A DNA stretch of 5,823 nt from Saprospiraceae bacterium (GTDB lineage: Bacteria > Bacteroidota > Bacteroidia > Chitinophagales > Saprospiraceae). Made by a program: the position numbers and the translations under genes. The DNA is taken from contig JALZVB010000283.1 in the NCBI GenBank assembly GCA_023300835.1, positions 1-5,823 of the forward strand, written 5' to 3'. This document shows positions 1-5,618 of this stretch, piece after piece. Below the pieces are notes generated by a model. That model had not been told where the DNA came from. It did no database searches and saw only the letters and a list, made by a program, of their open reading frames with translations. The number at the start of each line of letters is the position of its first letter. Positions within the stretch are counted from its first letter, which is position 1.

Positions 1-3000
1 CAAGTCTTAACTGAGGATCTACTTGACCTGTAAACAATAGTTCCAGTAATACATCACCTCCATTAAGCGATACGCCATTGTTATCATTCCAAGACAAGTG
101 AACAATGCCTTGTTCTATCTGCTCATACCCTACATTTCCATTAGACACTTCTATCGCCATCGGAACAGTTGCTAATAGCTTAGTTATAGAGTTATCAAAC
201 TGTAGACTCATCTGTGTTCCTAGTAGATCAATGTTGTCATCTGCAACCAACTGGATCCTTGTGTTTCCTTTTTCGGTTTCTGACACAACAGGCTTGATGT
301 TATATTTCTCATTAGATCTGCTGTCTACTGCTGTAGAAGTTGCACTCAATAATGCTGAGCTATTTACATCTCCTATTTTCACACCTATGAAGTTGGCATC
401 TGTAACTGCATTATTCAATTCAGCAATAAGTAGCTCTTCTACAAATGGGAATGGATTAGCAACATCTTCAAATTCGTATGATTCTGGTACAAACCTCCAT
501 GATAGATTCTGTGGTAATTCATTGTATATACCGAGAATAAGTTTTCTCAATTCTATAAGGTCTCTACCATCAATGTTATCAGAACTATTGACATCAGCAG
601 CTATGATCTTATATGGACTATCTAGTTTATCTACACCTAAGATGTGTCTCTGAATCAATACAAGATCCAATGTTGAGATACCATTGAGGTAATCAATATC
701 TTTTAATGCATTTACCTTGTAGTCATTGAACATAGCTACATTATCAAACGAATATGTTCCTGTATTAGCCATATCCATTCTACTATCTACTGTAGAGTTA
801 AGTGTAATTTCTACATCTTCTACCATTTCTTGATCTTCATTCATAATGACACCAGAAACAGCAGCCATCGTCATTGTTGTATCTACAGGACATACGCCTA
901 TATTATCTTGAACGACAACCTTAACTGTACAGAACGACTTATTTGCTAATGCCGAACTTGTATTATCCCATACCCATAACACAACATCGTTGCTACCTAA
1001 TTGATTACAATTGAATCTTCTATTAGCAATAACTGAATTTTCTGAGAATGACAATACCACATCGCCACATTGATCAGTACTTCCTAGATCAAGATCAGTT
1101 GCCCATAATTCTACACCAGATATATTACTTACTGGCAATACAATTTCACCATGACAATATGGCGTAGGTACCTGTGTATCTCTTACATTAATTGTTGTGC
1201 TACATGTTCCTATGTTATCACAAGCGTCGCTTACACTGTAGTTTATTCTATGTGTTCCTGTTGGGAAAGAACCATCAGCTGTATCTGTGTTTCCTGTTCT
1301 ATCGACAGTCCCATCTGCATTGAAATCTATTGTATAAGAAAAGTCTGCATTATCTGTACAACCTGCTCCATCTATAGTTGCAACAAGATTAGTAACATTT
1401 ACATTACAGTTCACAAGTGTTCCCATCTCAGGAACTGTATTACAAGTCAACGTAGGAATTGTTGTATTTTCTAATCTAATGACTTGATTGAAAGTCCATA
1501 AGTTATCAGGTTGACACCAGTCAATGACTGACCATGTTCTCACAATTTGCTGGCAAGCACCGTCTACGATATTGAATAGAAGGTCTTCATGATCAAATAC
1601 AATATTACTACAAGGGAAATTAGCCTCAGTCCATGCTGGCACTTGTCTTCCATTAGGCAGTGCTAGAGGATCTATCCCTTCTATAGAACATCCGCCAGTT
1701 ACCGTATGATCTTGTGGCCATGTTATATCTGATTCGCTAAATGGATTACTATTCATCAACCTAATAACCTGAGTACATTGGGCTGTATTACCACCTAAAT
1801 CAGTTGCCGTAAATCGTCTTGTAATCTGACCATTACTACATTCTGTTCTTGTTTCATTATTAACTTCAACTATTGTCGCAGAACAATTATCTGTAACTGT
1901 CGCTACTCCAAATGATGATAAATCATTAAGATCTGGTGCCTCAGTACAGTTGATTGTTTGTGTCGTTGGACATGTAATCACTGGATTGAGGAAGTCTTTT
2001 ACTTCAACATTCACCATACAGAAATTATGATTTCCATATCTGTCTATAACTCTTAACTGTACAAGTGTTTCTGCTTGTCCTACATCTGCACAGCAGAATG
2101 AAGCTGACTGAGACCAACCACAGCTGGCATCCATTTCTACGATATAGAAAGCTTCTTGAAAGTTACGTGGCTCGACATTCCATCTACCATCTTGTTCAAC
2201 AAAAACTCTTGGTTCACCCTTGATAATACGTCCACCTGACATCTGTGTAATAGGTTCGCCAGTAGCCCAGTTTCTATAAGAAGATGTGCCATTTTCCCAC
2301 ACCATATTATTGAAATTAGAACCTAGGAACTGTCCTGTGAGACCAATTAAATAATCTTGAGATGTAATCTTGTTTGCTTCTGTTCTTATAAACTCATTTT
2401 CACTCGCATTATTTATAGTTGCAAGGTATCCGCCTACTGCTTCTGATAATTTAGCAGCTCTGCTTCCATTTACTCTATCTTTAGAGAGATAGTAATGGTG
2501 ACCATTATGCTCTCCTAAGTAATTCAGAAAATCAAATTGACTCTGATTACAATCACAGTTCGTATTATCCATTCTCTGGATTACCGTCTGATATACGCCA
2601 CAGTTATCCCAACTATTATCATCAATAGTTGCAGGTGTTATATTAGCTTTTCCTTGACTATTAAGTGCTACTACGTTGTAGAAATCACAAGCCGGAATAG
2701 GTTGTTCATCGTCAATTAATTCTATCTCAGTAAGACATTGTGTAGTAGTCACATTATCACATGCATCTTTTACGATATAGTTAACCCATAATGAATCTGT
2801 CTCAAATGGGATATTACTTATTGTAATCTGTTCTCCAGCTGGCACTTCAAGACTGCTTACATTATCATTGATAAAAGTACTTAGGTCAAATGAATTGTCT
2901 CTATTAAACTTATATCTCACTGTATAAGTCCAATCATTACATTCTGAGCCAATCAATGGAGAATCTAATACTATAGATGCACTACATTCATGTAATTCAG

Positions 3001-5197
3001 TAAAATGTTGTCTTTCCTCTGGTGCGATACAGAAGGTCTCAGTATCTTGAATCGTAATTATCTGCGTATAAGTAATATTCTCACTATTGCACTCATCGAA
3101 TACTGTCCAGTTTCTTAATATTTTTCTAGCAGATCCACAGATTGTAATTTCTCTATCAGCGTAATTTATTATTTCCAAATTAGAACATACCAATCCTACT
3201 GGCACCCCTGTAAATGAAGTTGCTGGATTGCCATTAGAATCAACTGCGTAAGGAGGTAATCCATCAGAACCACATACTTCAAGACTTCCGTTGTGCTCTG
3301 TCTGATCAAAAGATGAATCATAATGTGGAGGCCATTGAATATTCATTTGTCCCAATAGTGTTACCTCGATATTAACAAAACAAGAATTTGTTCCGCCGTT
3401 ATTACTATCTGTAATTGTCCATGTTCTCTTTACATTCTGTACTGCCTCACAGTTTCCTGAACTATTGGCATCCACATATGAAAGAACTGCATCACTACAA
3501 TTATCGTGTCCAAATATGTTCCATGTATTGTTTGAAGCATTAAATGTTCCTGTAACCCCTGACTCAAACAATGGTAATCCAATAACTGAGTTAAAGTTGG
3601 TTTCGTTTAATCTATCGCATGTCGTAGGTATAACATCATTCTGAGGCGTACATACTATAGGTGTGACAGATTTATCTTCTACAACTACATAACCCCAACA
3701 AGAGTTAGCACCACATTTTTCATTTACAGTAACGACTAGTGTTTCATCTAATAGGTCTTGTGTTATCATCCCCGTGACGATATTTCCATTAGAATCAGTT
3801 ACAACTAATTCGTAAGCATCATTAACATTAGGATTTCCTTCAAGAATCATTTCTGGTAACAACTCTAATACACAATCATTATTAAGTGAAACATTCACTT
3901 GATTATTACATGCTAAAGCTGGATTGGCACCATTAGAAACTGCGACTTCGATTTCTGACGCAAATGGACAGCCTTCGCTATCTTCACCTTCAATTGATAC
4001 GGTAAAATTAGAAGGTGCACCACTACTAAAACTTAAATCTATAAACTGACTACTTGCATTCGGAGAAATTGTAATTCCTGTTGTAGACGAAGTTGTCCAA
4101 TTTAGATTAGTATAGCCTGAAGGAATTCCGTAAGTAGAGGTTTCTCCTTGACAGATATAATTTGTACCGCTTATTTCAACAAAGTCTATCACACTTTTTA
4201 CTGTAAATTGATGCTCAACCCCTGTGATTCTACAACTGCCTGGTGTTGTATCAGCATTAGAAACAGATAACGTATAATCACCATCTAAACCAGCTGGAAA
4301 TGTAATGACTTGAAAATGAGGTGCATTCACAAATGTCCCTGATCCTGTACCACTACCTGTACTTGCAGAAGTCGAAAGCAAAATATTAGAGAGTGACAAG
4401 GCTGTGCTGTCCAAACCATTTAACGTCCATACAAGATTAACGCTATCTGGAGGTGTAGGAATACTAAATTCTACTGCACCGTCTACACAACCATTAACTT
4501 CTGTAGGACCAACAATTGTTGTTCCTGCAGCAATATTATCAACTTGTATAGACATGTTGTCAGAAAAAGAACAGCCTGTTCCCGTAAGTCCACTGACTTC
4601 AATTACATATGTCCCTGGAACAAAGTATGAAATAGTATGTGTATCAGCAGACCCAGTAGGATTGTTACTACCAGGTGCATTCCAAAGGATATCAGTTATC
4701 TGATAATTTAAATCAAGATTAAGATCTAATATTGCTCCAGTACATATAGAATTGGGTAGACCACTAGGACCAACAACAGATATTTCTGCCTCAGGAACTT
4801 TACAAGTGACCATCTCTAGGCTTAATAAAGGGTTACCCTCCCATATAATATCTACCGTCGGCGTTATGCTGTTCTGTGCAAAACCGGTTATACAATACGT
4901 ATGCTCGCCTAAAGCAAGCCCCGTATATGGTAGTGTATCCCCATCGGTAAATAATGTTGCCAATGTACTTTCCTCATATAAATTAAAAGGATTGTTAATT
5001 GTAAACACTTCATCAGCTGTGGGACCAAAACCGCATAACCTGAATGCAACAACTCCAGGGTCCATATCATCTGTGCATACGCAGGAATAAGATACGTTTT
5101 GCCCATTGACAGTCGGTAGAATAAAGAATAAGATGAGCACTGAATAAAGTGCACTTCTTAATAAATGTGTTAAATGTGTAAATGTAGTTGTAATCAT
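1..5197 (-). CDS. Giant secreted multidomain HYR/PKD/C-type-lectin-like/dockerin protein, 3' end missing
   Basis: A single frame of 1732 complete codons is open from the ATG at 5197-5195 to the contig edge, with no stop or frameshift. This ATG is the first in frame after a TAG stop at 5279-5281. It is preceded by an A-rich stretch with no Shine-Dalgarno, as is usual in Bacteroidota, and it starts a clear signal peptide. Domains in order: signal peptide 1-32; Ig/PKD-like domains about 34-422; Cys-rich HYR-like modules about 427-1070, with a C-type-lectin-like domain at 890-1022; further HYR-like modules 1073-1436; a small beta-sandwich 1445-1496; dockerin-like repeats 1497-1560; and a cohesin-like domain from about 1625. 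The module order and signatures such as STLDLVLIQRHILG and GVKIGDVN match what I know of very large Saprospiraceae type IX secretion cargo. Arg is almost always AGA; the rare CGN exceptions include R990, R1011 and R1128. The likely role is a surface adhesin or matrix protein; no catalytic motif is visible. The remaining C-terminus, probably with a sorting domain, is off the contig. Confidence 0.96.
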   Translation of the reverse strand, partial: MITTTFTHLTHLLRSALYSVLILFFILPTVNGQNVSYSCVCTDDMDPGVVAFRLCGFGPTADEVFTINNPFNLYEESTLATLFTDGDTLPYTGLALGEHTYCITGFAQNSITPTVDIIWEGNPLLSLEMVTCKVPEAEISVVGPSGLPNSICTGAILDLNLDLNYQITDILWNAPGSNNPTGSADTHTISYFVPGTYVIEVSGLTGTGCSFSDNMSIQVDNIAAGTTIVGPTEVNGCVDGAVEFSIPTPPDSVNLVWTLNGLDSTALSLSNILLSTSASTGSGTGSGTFVNAPHFQVITFPAGLDGDYTLSVSNADTTPGSCRITGVEHQFTVKSVIDFVEISGTNYICQGETSTYGIPSGYTNLNWTTSSTTGITISPNASSQFIDLSFSSGAPSNFTVSIEGEDSEGCPFASEIEVAVSNGANPALACNNQVNVSLNNDCVLELLPEMILEGNPNVNDAYELVVTDSNGNIVTGMITQDLLDETLVVTVNEKCGANSCWGYVVVEDKSVTPIVCTPQNDVIPTTCDRLNETNFNSVIGLPLFESGVTGTFNASNNTWNIFGHDNCSDAVLSYVDANSSGNCEAVQNVKRTWTITDSNNGGTNSCFVNIEVTLLGQMNIQWPPHYDSSFDQTEHNGSLEVCGSDGLPPYAVDSNGNPATSFTGVPVGLVCSNLEIINYADREITICGSARKILRNWTVFDECNSENITYTQIITIQDTETFCIAPEERQHFTELHECSASIVLDSPLIGSECNDWTYTVRYKFNRDNSFDLSTFINDNVSSLEVPAGEQITISNIPFETDSLWVNYIVKDACDNVTTTQCLTEIELIDDEQPIPACDFYNVVALNSQGKANITPATIDDNSWDNCGVYQTVIQRMDNTNCDCNQSQFDFLNYLGEHNGHHYYLSKDRVNGSRAAKLSEAVGGYLATINNASENEFIRTEANKITSQDYLIGLTGQFLGSNFNNMVWENGTSSYRNWATGEPITQMSGGRIIKGEPRVFVEQDGRWNVEPRNFQEAFYIVEMDASCGWSQSASFCCADVGQAETLVQLRVIDRYGNHNFCMVNVEVKDFLNPVITCPTTQTINCTEAPDLNDLSSFGVATVTDNCSATIVEVNNETRTECSNGQITRRFTATDLGGNTAQCTQVIRLMNSNPFSESDITWPQDHTVTGGCSIEGIDPLALPNGRQVPAWTEANFPCSNIVFDHEDLLFNIVDGACQQIVRTWSVIDWCQPDNLWTFNQVIRLENTTIPTLTCNTVPEMGTLVNCNVNVTNLVATIDGAGCTDNADFSYTIDFNADGTVDRTGNTDTADGSFPTGTHRINYSVSDACDNIGTCSTTINVRDTQVPTPYCHGEIVLPVSNISGVELWATDLDLGSTDQCGDVVLSFSENSVIANRRFNCNQLGSNDVVLWVWDNTSSALANKSFCTVKVVVQDNIGVCPVDTTMTMAAVSGVIMNEDQEMVEDVEITLNSTVDSRMDMANTGTYSFDNVAMFNDYKVNALKDIDYLNGISTLDLVLIQRHILGVDKLDSPYKIIAADVNSSDNIDGRDLIELRKLILGIYNELPQNLSWRFVPESYEFEDVANPFPFVEELLIAELNNAVTDANFIGVKIGDVNSSALLSATSTAVDSRSNEKYNIKPVVSETEKGNTRIQLVADDNIDLLGTQMSLQFDNSITKLLATVPMAIEVSNGNVGYEQIEQGIVHLSWNDNNGVSLNGGDVLLELLFTGQVDPQLRL
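2..325 (-). other. Cohesin-like domain, cut by the contig edge (residues 1625-1732)
   Basis: After a Ser/Ala/Thr-rich linker (SSALLSATSTAVDS) the chain enters a beta-rich segment: NTRIQLVADDNIDLLGTQMS, LQFDNSITKLL, then GIVHLSWNDNNGVSLNGGDV and LLELLFTG. The pattern of a G.Q..L.FD strand, a Trp strand with Asp/Asn, and an L..GD.L..L.F closing strand resembles cohesin-like domains. The sequence stops at Leu1732 because the contig ends. In relatives a type IX C-terminal sorting domain follows, so perhaps 100-200 residues may be missing. Confidence 0.6.
518..709 (-). other. Dockerin type I-like calcium-binding repeat pair (residues 1497-1560)
   Basis: Two loop-helix repeats are visible. The first has Asp1500, Asp1502, Ile1507, Ser1508 and Asp1511 at positions 1, 3, 8, 9 and 12 of the dockerin loop, followed by the helix LVLIQRHILG. 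Position 5 is Leu1504 rather than an acidic residue. The second has Asp1535, Asn1537, Ser1539, Ile1542, Asp1543 and Asp1546, followed by LIELRKLILG. An intervening SPYKIIAADVN links them. Each helix ends in ILG, giving the twofold symmetry typical of dockerins. After the pair come SWRFVPESYEF and GVKIGDVN, the usual continuation in Saprospiria proteins. In cellulosomes dockerins bind cohesins; the role in this group is not settled. Confidence 0.85.
710..865 (-). other. Small carboxypeptidase-regulatory-like beta-sandwich (residues 1445-1496)
   Basis: The sequence AAVSGVIMNEDQEMVEDVEI, followed by GTYSFDNVAM and NDYKVNALKD, follows the G.I....G..V..V.V.L.......T..dG.Y.F.....Y.V pattern of small transthyretin-like/carboxypeptidase-regulatory domains. 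In related proteins it forms one block with the dockerin repeats that follow. It is short, about 50 residues, so the boundary with the dockerin is arbitrary. Confidence 0.6.
890..1177 (-). other. Last HYR-like module, before the dockerin block (residues 1341-1436)
   Basis: The segment runs from TQVPTPYCHGEIVLPV through VELWATDLDLGSTDQC and VVLWVWDNTSSALANKSFC to VVVQDNIGVCP. The pattern PTPYC....V..P.SG...WA.D.D.GS.D.C......VWDN......FC.V.V.VQDN...CP is one I associate with the position just before the C-terminal dockerin block in Saprospiraceae giants, and it is found there here. Its function beyond structure is unknown. Confidence 0.62.
1178..1453 (-). other. HYR-like domain with an internal Ca-loop-like motif (residues 1249-1340)
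   Basis: The segment opens TLTCNTVPEMGTLVNC and closes with GTHRINYSVSDACDNIGTC and TINVRD, an HYR-like ending. In the middle, DFNADGTVD (residues 1291-1299) places Asp/Asn at positions 1, 3, 5 and 9 of an EF-hand- or dockerin-like calcium loop. The Cys pairs at the start and end fit disulphide-stabilised beta-structure. It follows the second WP module without a linker. Confidence 0.65.
1454..1726 (-). repeat. HYR-like 'WP' module, copy 2 (residues 1158-1248)
   Basis: The module contains ITWPQDHTVTGGC, DPLALPNG, a CSNIVFDHEDLLF strand, ACQQIVRTWSVIDWC and QVIRLENTTIP. RTWSVIDWC is a strong signature of Saprospiria giant proteins. It matches copy 1 (residues 619-722) motif by motif. It keeps the family's WC pair, whereas copy 1 has DEC at that place. 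The copies are diverged, so the duplication is old. Confidence 0.68.
1754..1981 (-). other. HYR-like domain (residues 1073-1148)
   Basis: The segment starts with VITCPTTQTINC, continues with ATVTDNCSATI, and ends with RRFTATDLGGNTAQCTQVIRL. The order ITCP...I.C......ATV.DNC......R.(F/W)TATD..GN...C.Q.I is the HYR family pattern, an Ig-like fold common in bacterial and animal extracellular proteins. It lies directly downstream of the split module and upstream of the second WP module. Its likely role is a spacer or adhesive module. Confidence 0.78.
1988..2125 (-). other. C-terminal half of the split HYR-like module (residues 1025-1070)
   Basis: Directly after the lectin-like domain the protein resumes with CGWSQSASFCCADVGQAE, then LVQLRVIDRYGNHNFCMVNV and EVKDF. 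In the relatives I know, the FCCADVG...V.LRV.D..GN.N.CMV.VEV.D strand pair follows immediately after the RMD....C segment. Here that segment lies about 140 residues earlier, at 836-882. The spacing is best explained by insertion of the lectin-like domain into a surface loop. The double Cys (1035-1036) and Cys1060 are probable disulphide partners. Confidence 0.6.
2132..2530 (-). other. C-type-lectin-like domain without cysteines (residues 890-1022)
   Basis: The domain shows the CTLD strand order. HNGHHYYLS (897-905) is the opening strand. SRAAKLSEAVGGYLATINNA is the 'A....C...GG.LA.I' helix-strand with Ala916-Lys917 and Leu918 where the family has AxxxC. YLIGLTG (949-955) is the WIGL strand, and VWENGTSSYRNWATGEP (966-982) is the W.dG....Y.NW..GEP core. 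GRWNVEP (1005-1010) sits at the WND position and AFYIVEM closes the domain. It has no cysteine, whereas classic CTLDs have four. It reads EPI and WNV where sugar-binding, Ca-dependent members usually have EPN and WND. It is more likely a recognition or structural domain than a classical Ca-dependent sugar binder, but ligand cannot be inferred from sequence. Confidence 0.85.
2552..2692 (-). other. N-terminal half of a split HYR-like module (residues 836-882)
   Basis: The residues PACDFYNVVALNSQGKA, followed by TIDDNSWDNCG and VIQRMDNTNC, are the first half of a module that I know as one contiguous unit in related giant proteins (C...V.L...G.A.I....IDDGS.DNCG.....RMD). Here it runs directly into the lectin-like domain. 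Its expected second half (residues 1025-1070) reappears after that domain, so the two pieces probably fold together. The call rests on remembered module architecture. Confidence 0.6.
3032..3343 (-). repeat. HYR-like 'WP' module, copy 1 (residues 619-722)
   Basis: The segment has NIQWPPHYD at its start, then a GLPPY motif, CSNLEI, a Cys before an RNWTVFDEC strand (residues 695-703), and a closing QIITIQD strand. It aligns by motif order with residues 1158-1248 (ITWPQDH, ALPNG, CSNIVF, RTWSVIDWC, QVIRLEN), so the two are diverged protein-level repeats of one module. Similarity in the DNA is not obvious. It probably forms one extracellular Ig-like fold with a disulphide. Confidence 0.65.
3650..3919 (-). 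other. Cys-rich module typical of Saprospiria giant proteins (about residues 427-516)
   Basis: This segment runs from LACNNQVNVSLNNDCVLEL through PEMILEGNPN and LVVTVNEKCGANSCWGYVVV to EDKSVTPIVC. The order C...VNVSL..DC....PEMILEG...L.VTV......SCWG...VEDK..P...C is a block I recognise from very large Saprospiraceae extracellular proteins, normally placed directly before HYR-like repeats, as it is here. The function is unknown. The paired cysteines suggest disulphide-stabilised beta-structure. The link to that group is from memory of the family and has not been searched. Confidence 0.65.
3932..4792 (-). other. PKD/Ig-like beta-sandwich region (about residues 136-422)
   Basis: Three consecutive segments carry the pattern of bacterial PKD-like domains: an ICxG-type start (ICTG at 151, VNGCVDG at 234, YICQGE at 347), a central Trp strand (ILWNAPG, LVWTLNG, LNWTTSS), and a terminal strand such as GTYVIEVSG, GDYTLSVSN or NFTVSIEGEDSEGC. 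A Gly/Ser/Thr-rich stretch lies at residues 278-289. Such domains are usually extracellular spacers. The boundaries are approximate because they rest on motif spacing only. The preceding segment, residues 34-135, is also Cys-bearing and probably a beta-sandwich, but I cannot name it. Confidence 0.7.
5102..5197 (-). other. Sec signal peptide of the giant protein (residues 1-32)
   Basis: The N-terminus is MITTTFTHLTHLLRSALY, followed by the hydrophobic core SVLILFFILPTV and a short polar NG before Gln33. The most likely cleavage is between Gly32 and Gln33, leaving an N-terminal Gln, which is common in exported Bacteroidota proteins. There is no lipobox Cys at the cleavage site, so this looks like signal peptidase I export to the periplasm, not a lipoprotein. 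Type IX cargo needs this first step before crossing the outer membrane. Confidence 0.88.
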
Positions 5198-5225
5198 TTT
5201 TCTATGTATTACTGTAAAATGTGTT
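5163..5225. repeat. AAATGTGTT motif cluster around the start codon
   Basis: On the plus strand AAATGTGTT occurs at 5163-5171, with AAATGTGTA immediately after it at 5172-5180, and AAATGTGTT again at 5217-5225. The first two form a 9-base tandem repeat within the signal peptide code and explain the Thr-His-Leu-Thr-His-Leu residues. A related AATGTGTT lies in the upstream palindrome at 5331-5338. This may be slippage plus chance in AT-rich DNA. Confidence 0.4.
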
Positions 5226-5246
5226 TCACCAATAAGAATTGAGGTC

Positions 5247-5309
5247 AGTCCAAAACAGACTTTACCCTTTCCATCCTGCTAGTAAAACCAAGAATAAGTC
5301 CAAAAACAG
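5247..5309. repeat. Direct repeat pair upstream of the giant gene
   Basis: AGTCCAAAACAG at 5247-5258 and AGTCCAAAAACAG at 5297-5309 differ by one A and start exactly 50 bases apart. Both lie in the presumed 5' leader or promoter-proximal region of the giant gene, 50 to 112 bases before its ATG. The spacing is close to five helical turns, so two sites for one DNA-binding protein are possible, as is a chance or duplication remnant. Confidence 0.5.
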
Positions 5310-5330
5310 CTACGCATTACAACTATAATT

Positions 5331-5345
5331 AATGTGTTACACATT
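5331..5345. promoter_or_regulatory. Perfect 6-bp palindrome, operator-like
   Basis: AATGTG TTA CACATT is a perfect inverted repeat with a 3-base centre. It sits just downstream of the possible -10 hexamer (5356-5361) on the minus strand, where a repressor site would act. No known regulator can be named from this. The identification is by symmetry only. Confidence 0.35.
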
Positions 5346-5355
5346 GTGTTTTTCT

Positions 5356-5384
5356 ATTATATATAAGGGCTTAACTAGCAACAA
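5356..5384 (-). promoter_or_regulatory. Possible promoter of the giant gene
   Basis: On the minus strand TTGTTG (5384-5379) and a perfect TATAAT (5361-5356) are separated by 17 bases, which would place the start of transcription near 5349 and give a leader of about 150 bases. Bacteroidota primary sigma factors usually prefer a TAnnTTTG -7 element, and none with good spacing is seen; the nearest, TATTCTTG near 5290-5297, lacks a well-placed -33 element. The call is tentative. Confidence 0.28.
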
Positions 5385-5418
5385 TTAATAAAAATGGAGC
5401 TGGTCACATTTTTATTAA
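5385..5418. repeat. Perfect 12-bp inverted repeat in the intergenic region
   Basis: TTAATAAAAATG (5385-5396) and CATTTTTATTAA (5407-5418) are exact reverse complements around a 10-base loop. The stem has one G-C pair in 12, so it is too AT-rich for a typical intrinsic terminator. It directly abuts the possible -35 element of the giant gene. An operator or AT-rich regulator site is plausible, and a weak second terminator for the upstream gene is the alternative. Confidence 0.6.
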
Positions 5419-5548
5419 ATCTTTTACGATTTTATTAATTAACCCTCATTTTTAACCTCGAAAAAAGACAGCTATTGTAGATTTTATAAAAAATATCGCT
5501 CGTTACAATCAGGTAATTTTGTTCTATTAGGATAAGTCGTTAACTTGT

Positions 5549-5591
5549 AAAAAAGAAGCCTAATTGGAACGTATATGACACAAATAGGCTT
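5549..5591 (-). terminator. Intrinsic terminator of the upstream partial gene
   Basis: Read on the minus strand, AAGCCTA (5591-5585) pairs with TAGGCTT (5562-5556). The helix extends by three more pairs (TTG with CAA) past one U-U mismatch, leaving a loop of about 14 bases. It is followed by C and a run of six T (5554-5549). It begins 27 bases after the stop codon at 5619-5621, the normal place for a Rho-independent terminator. It separates the upstream transcript from the giant gene. Confidence 0.8.
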
Positions 5592-5618
5592 ATTATGACC
5601 AGAGAAACTATTGATATA

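Larger units (their letters stand above)
5198..5618. other. Intergenic region between two co-directional genes
   Basis: This 421-base interval is strongly AT-rich and has no supportable coding frame on either strand. It holds the terminator of the upstream gene, an inverted repeat, a possible promoter, a palindrome and a direct-repeat pair, each listed separately. The frame of the giant gene is open back to the TAG at 5279-5281 but has no alternative ATG, GTG or TTG in it. I see no tRNA, riboswitch or small RNA that I could name. Confidence 0.8.

Noticed and set aside
105..653. 182-codon open frame on the plus strand
   Set aside because: It lies fully antisense to the dockerin and cohesin-like region of the giant gene. 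Its translation is rich in Ser, Leu and Ile with no recognisable domain, as expected for a shadow of AT-rich, Asn/Asp/Thr-rich code.
1151..1474. Cysteine-rich 107-codon plus-strand frame
   Set aside because: The many Cys and Ile residues come from the complement of Thr/Val/Asn-rich HYR code (ACA, GTA read on the other strand). It has no ribosome binding site or domain and overlaps the real gene entirely.
2537..2719. 60-codon plus-strand frame
   Set aside because: It is antisense to the strongly patterned first half of the split HYR-like module and shows no supporting signal.
4404..5090. Two plus-strand frames of about 100 codons each
   Set aside because: Both are antisense to the PKD-like N-terminal region of the giant gene. 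They have no promoter, ribosome binding site or domain pattern.
4909..5154. 81-codon minus-strand frame near the start of the giant gene
   Set aside because: It is a different frame overlapping the signal peptide and first domain. The main frame runs 1732 codons with clear domains, so this is a shadow.
5163..5180. Tandem AAATGTGTT repeat as a phase-variation tract
   Set aside because: Only two 9-base units are present and the unit length is a multiple of three, so slippage would not shift the reading frame.
5549..5591. Terminator reading on the plus strand
   Set aside because: The hairpin is followed by a T run only on the minus strand; the plus side has ATTATGACC, and no plus-strand gene ends here.
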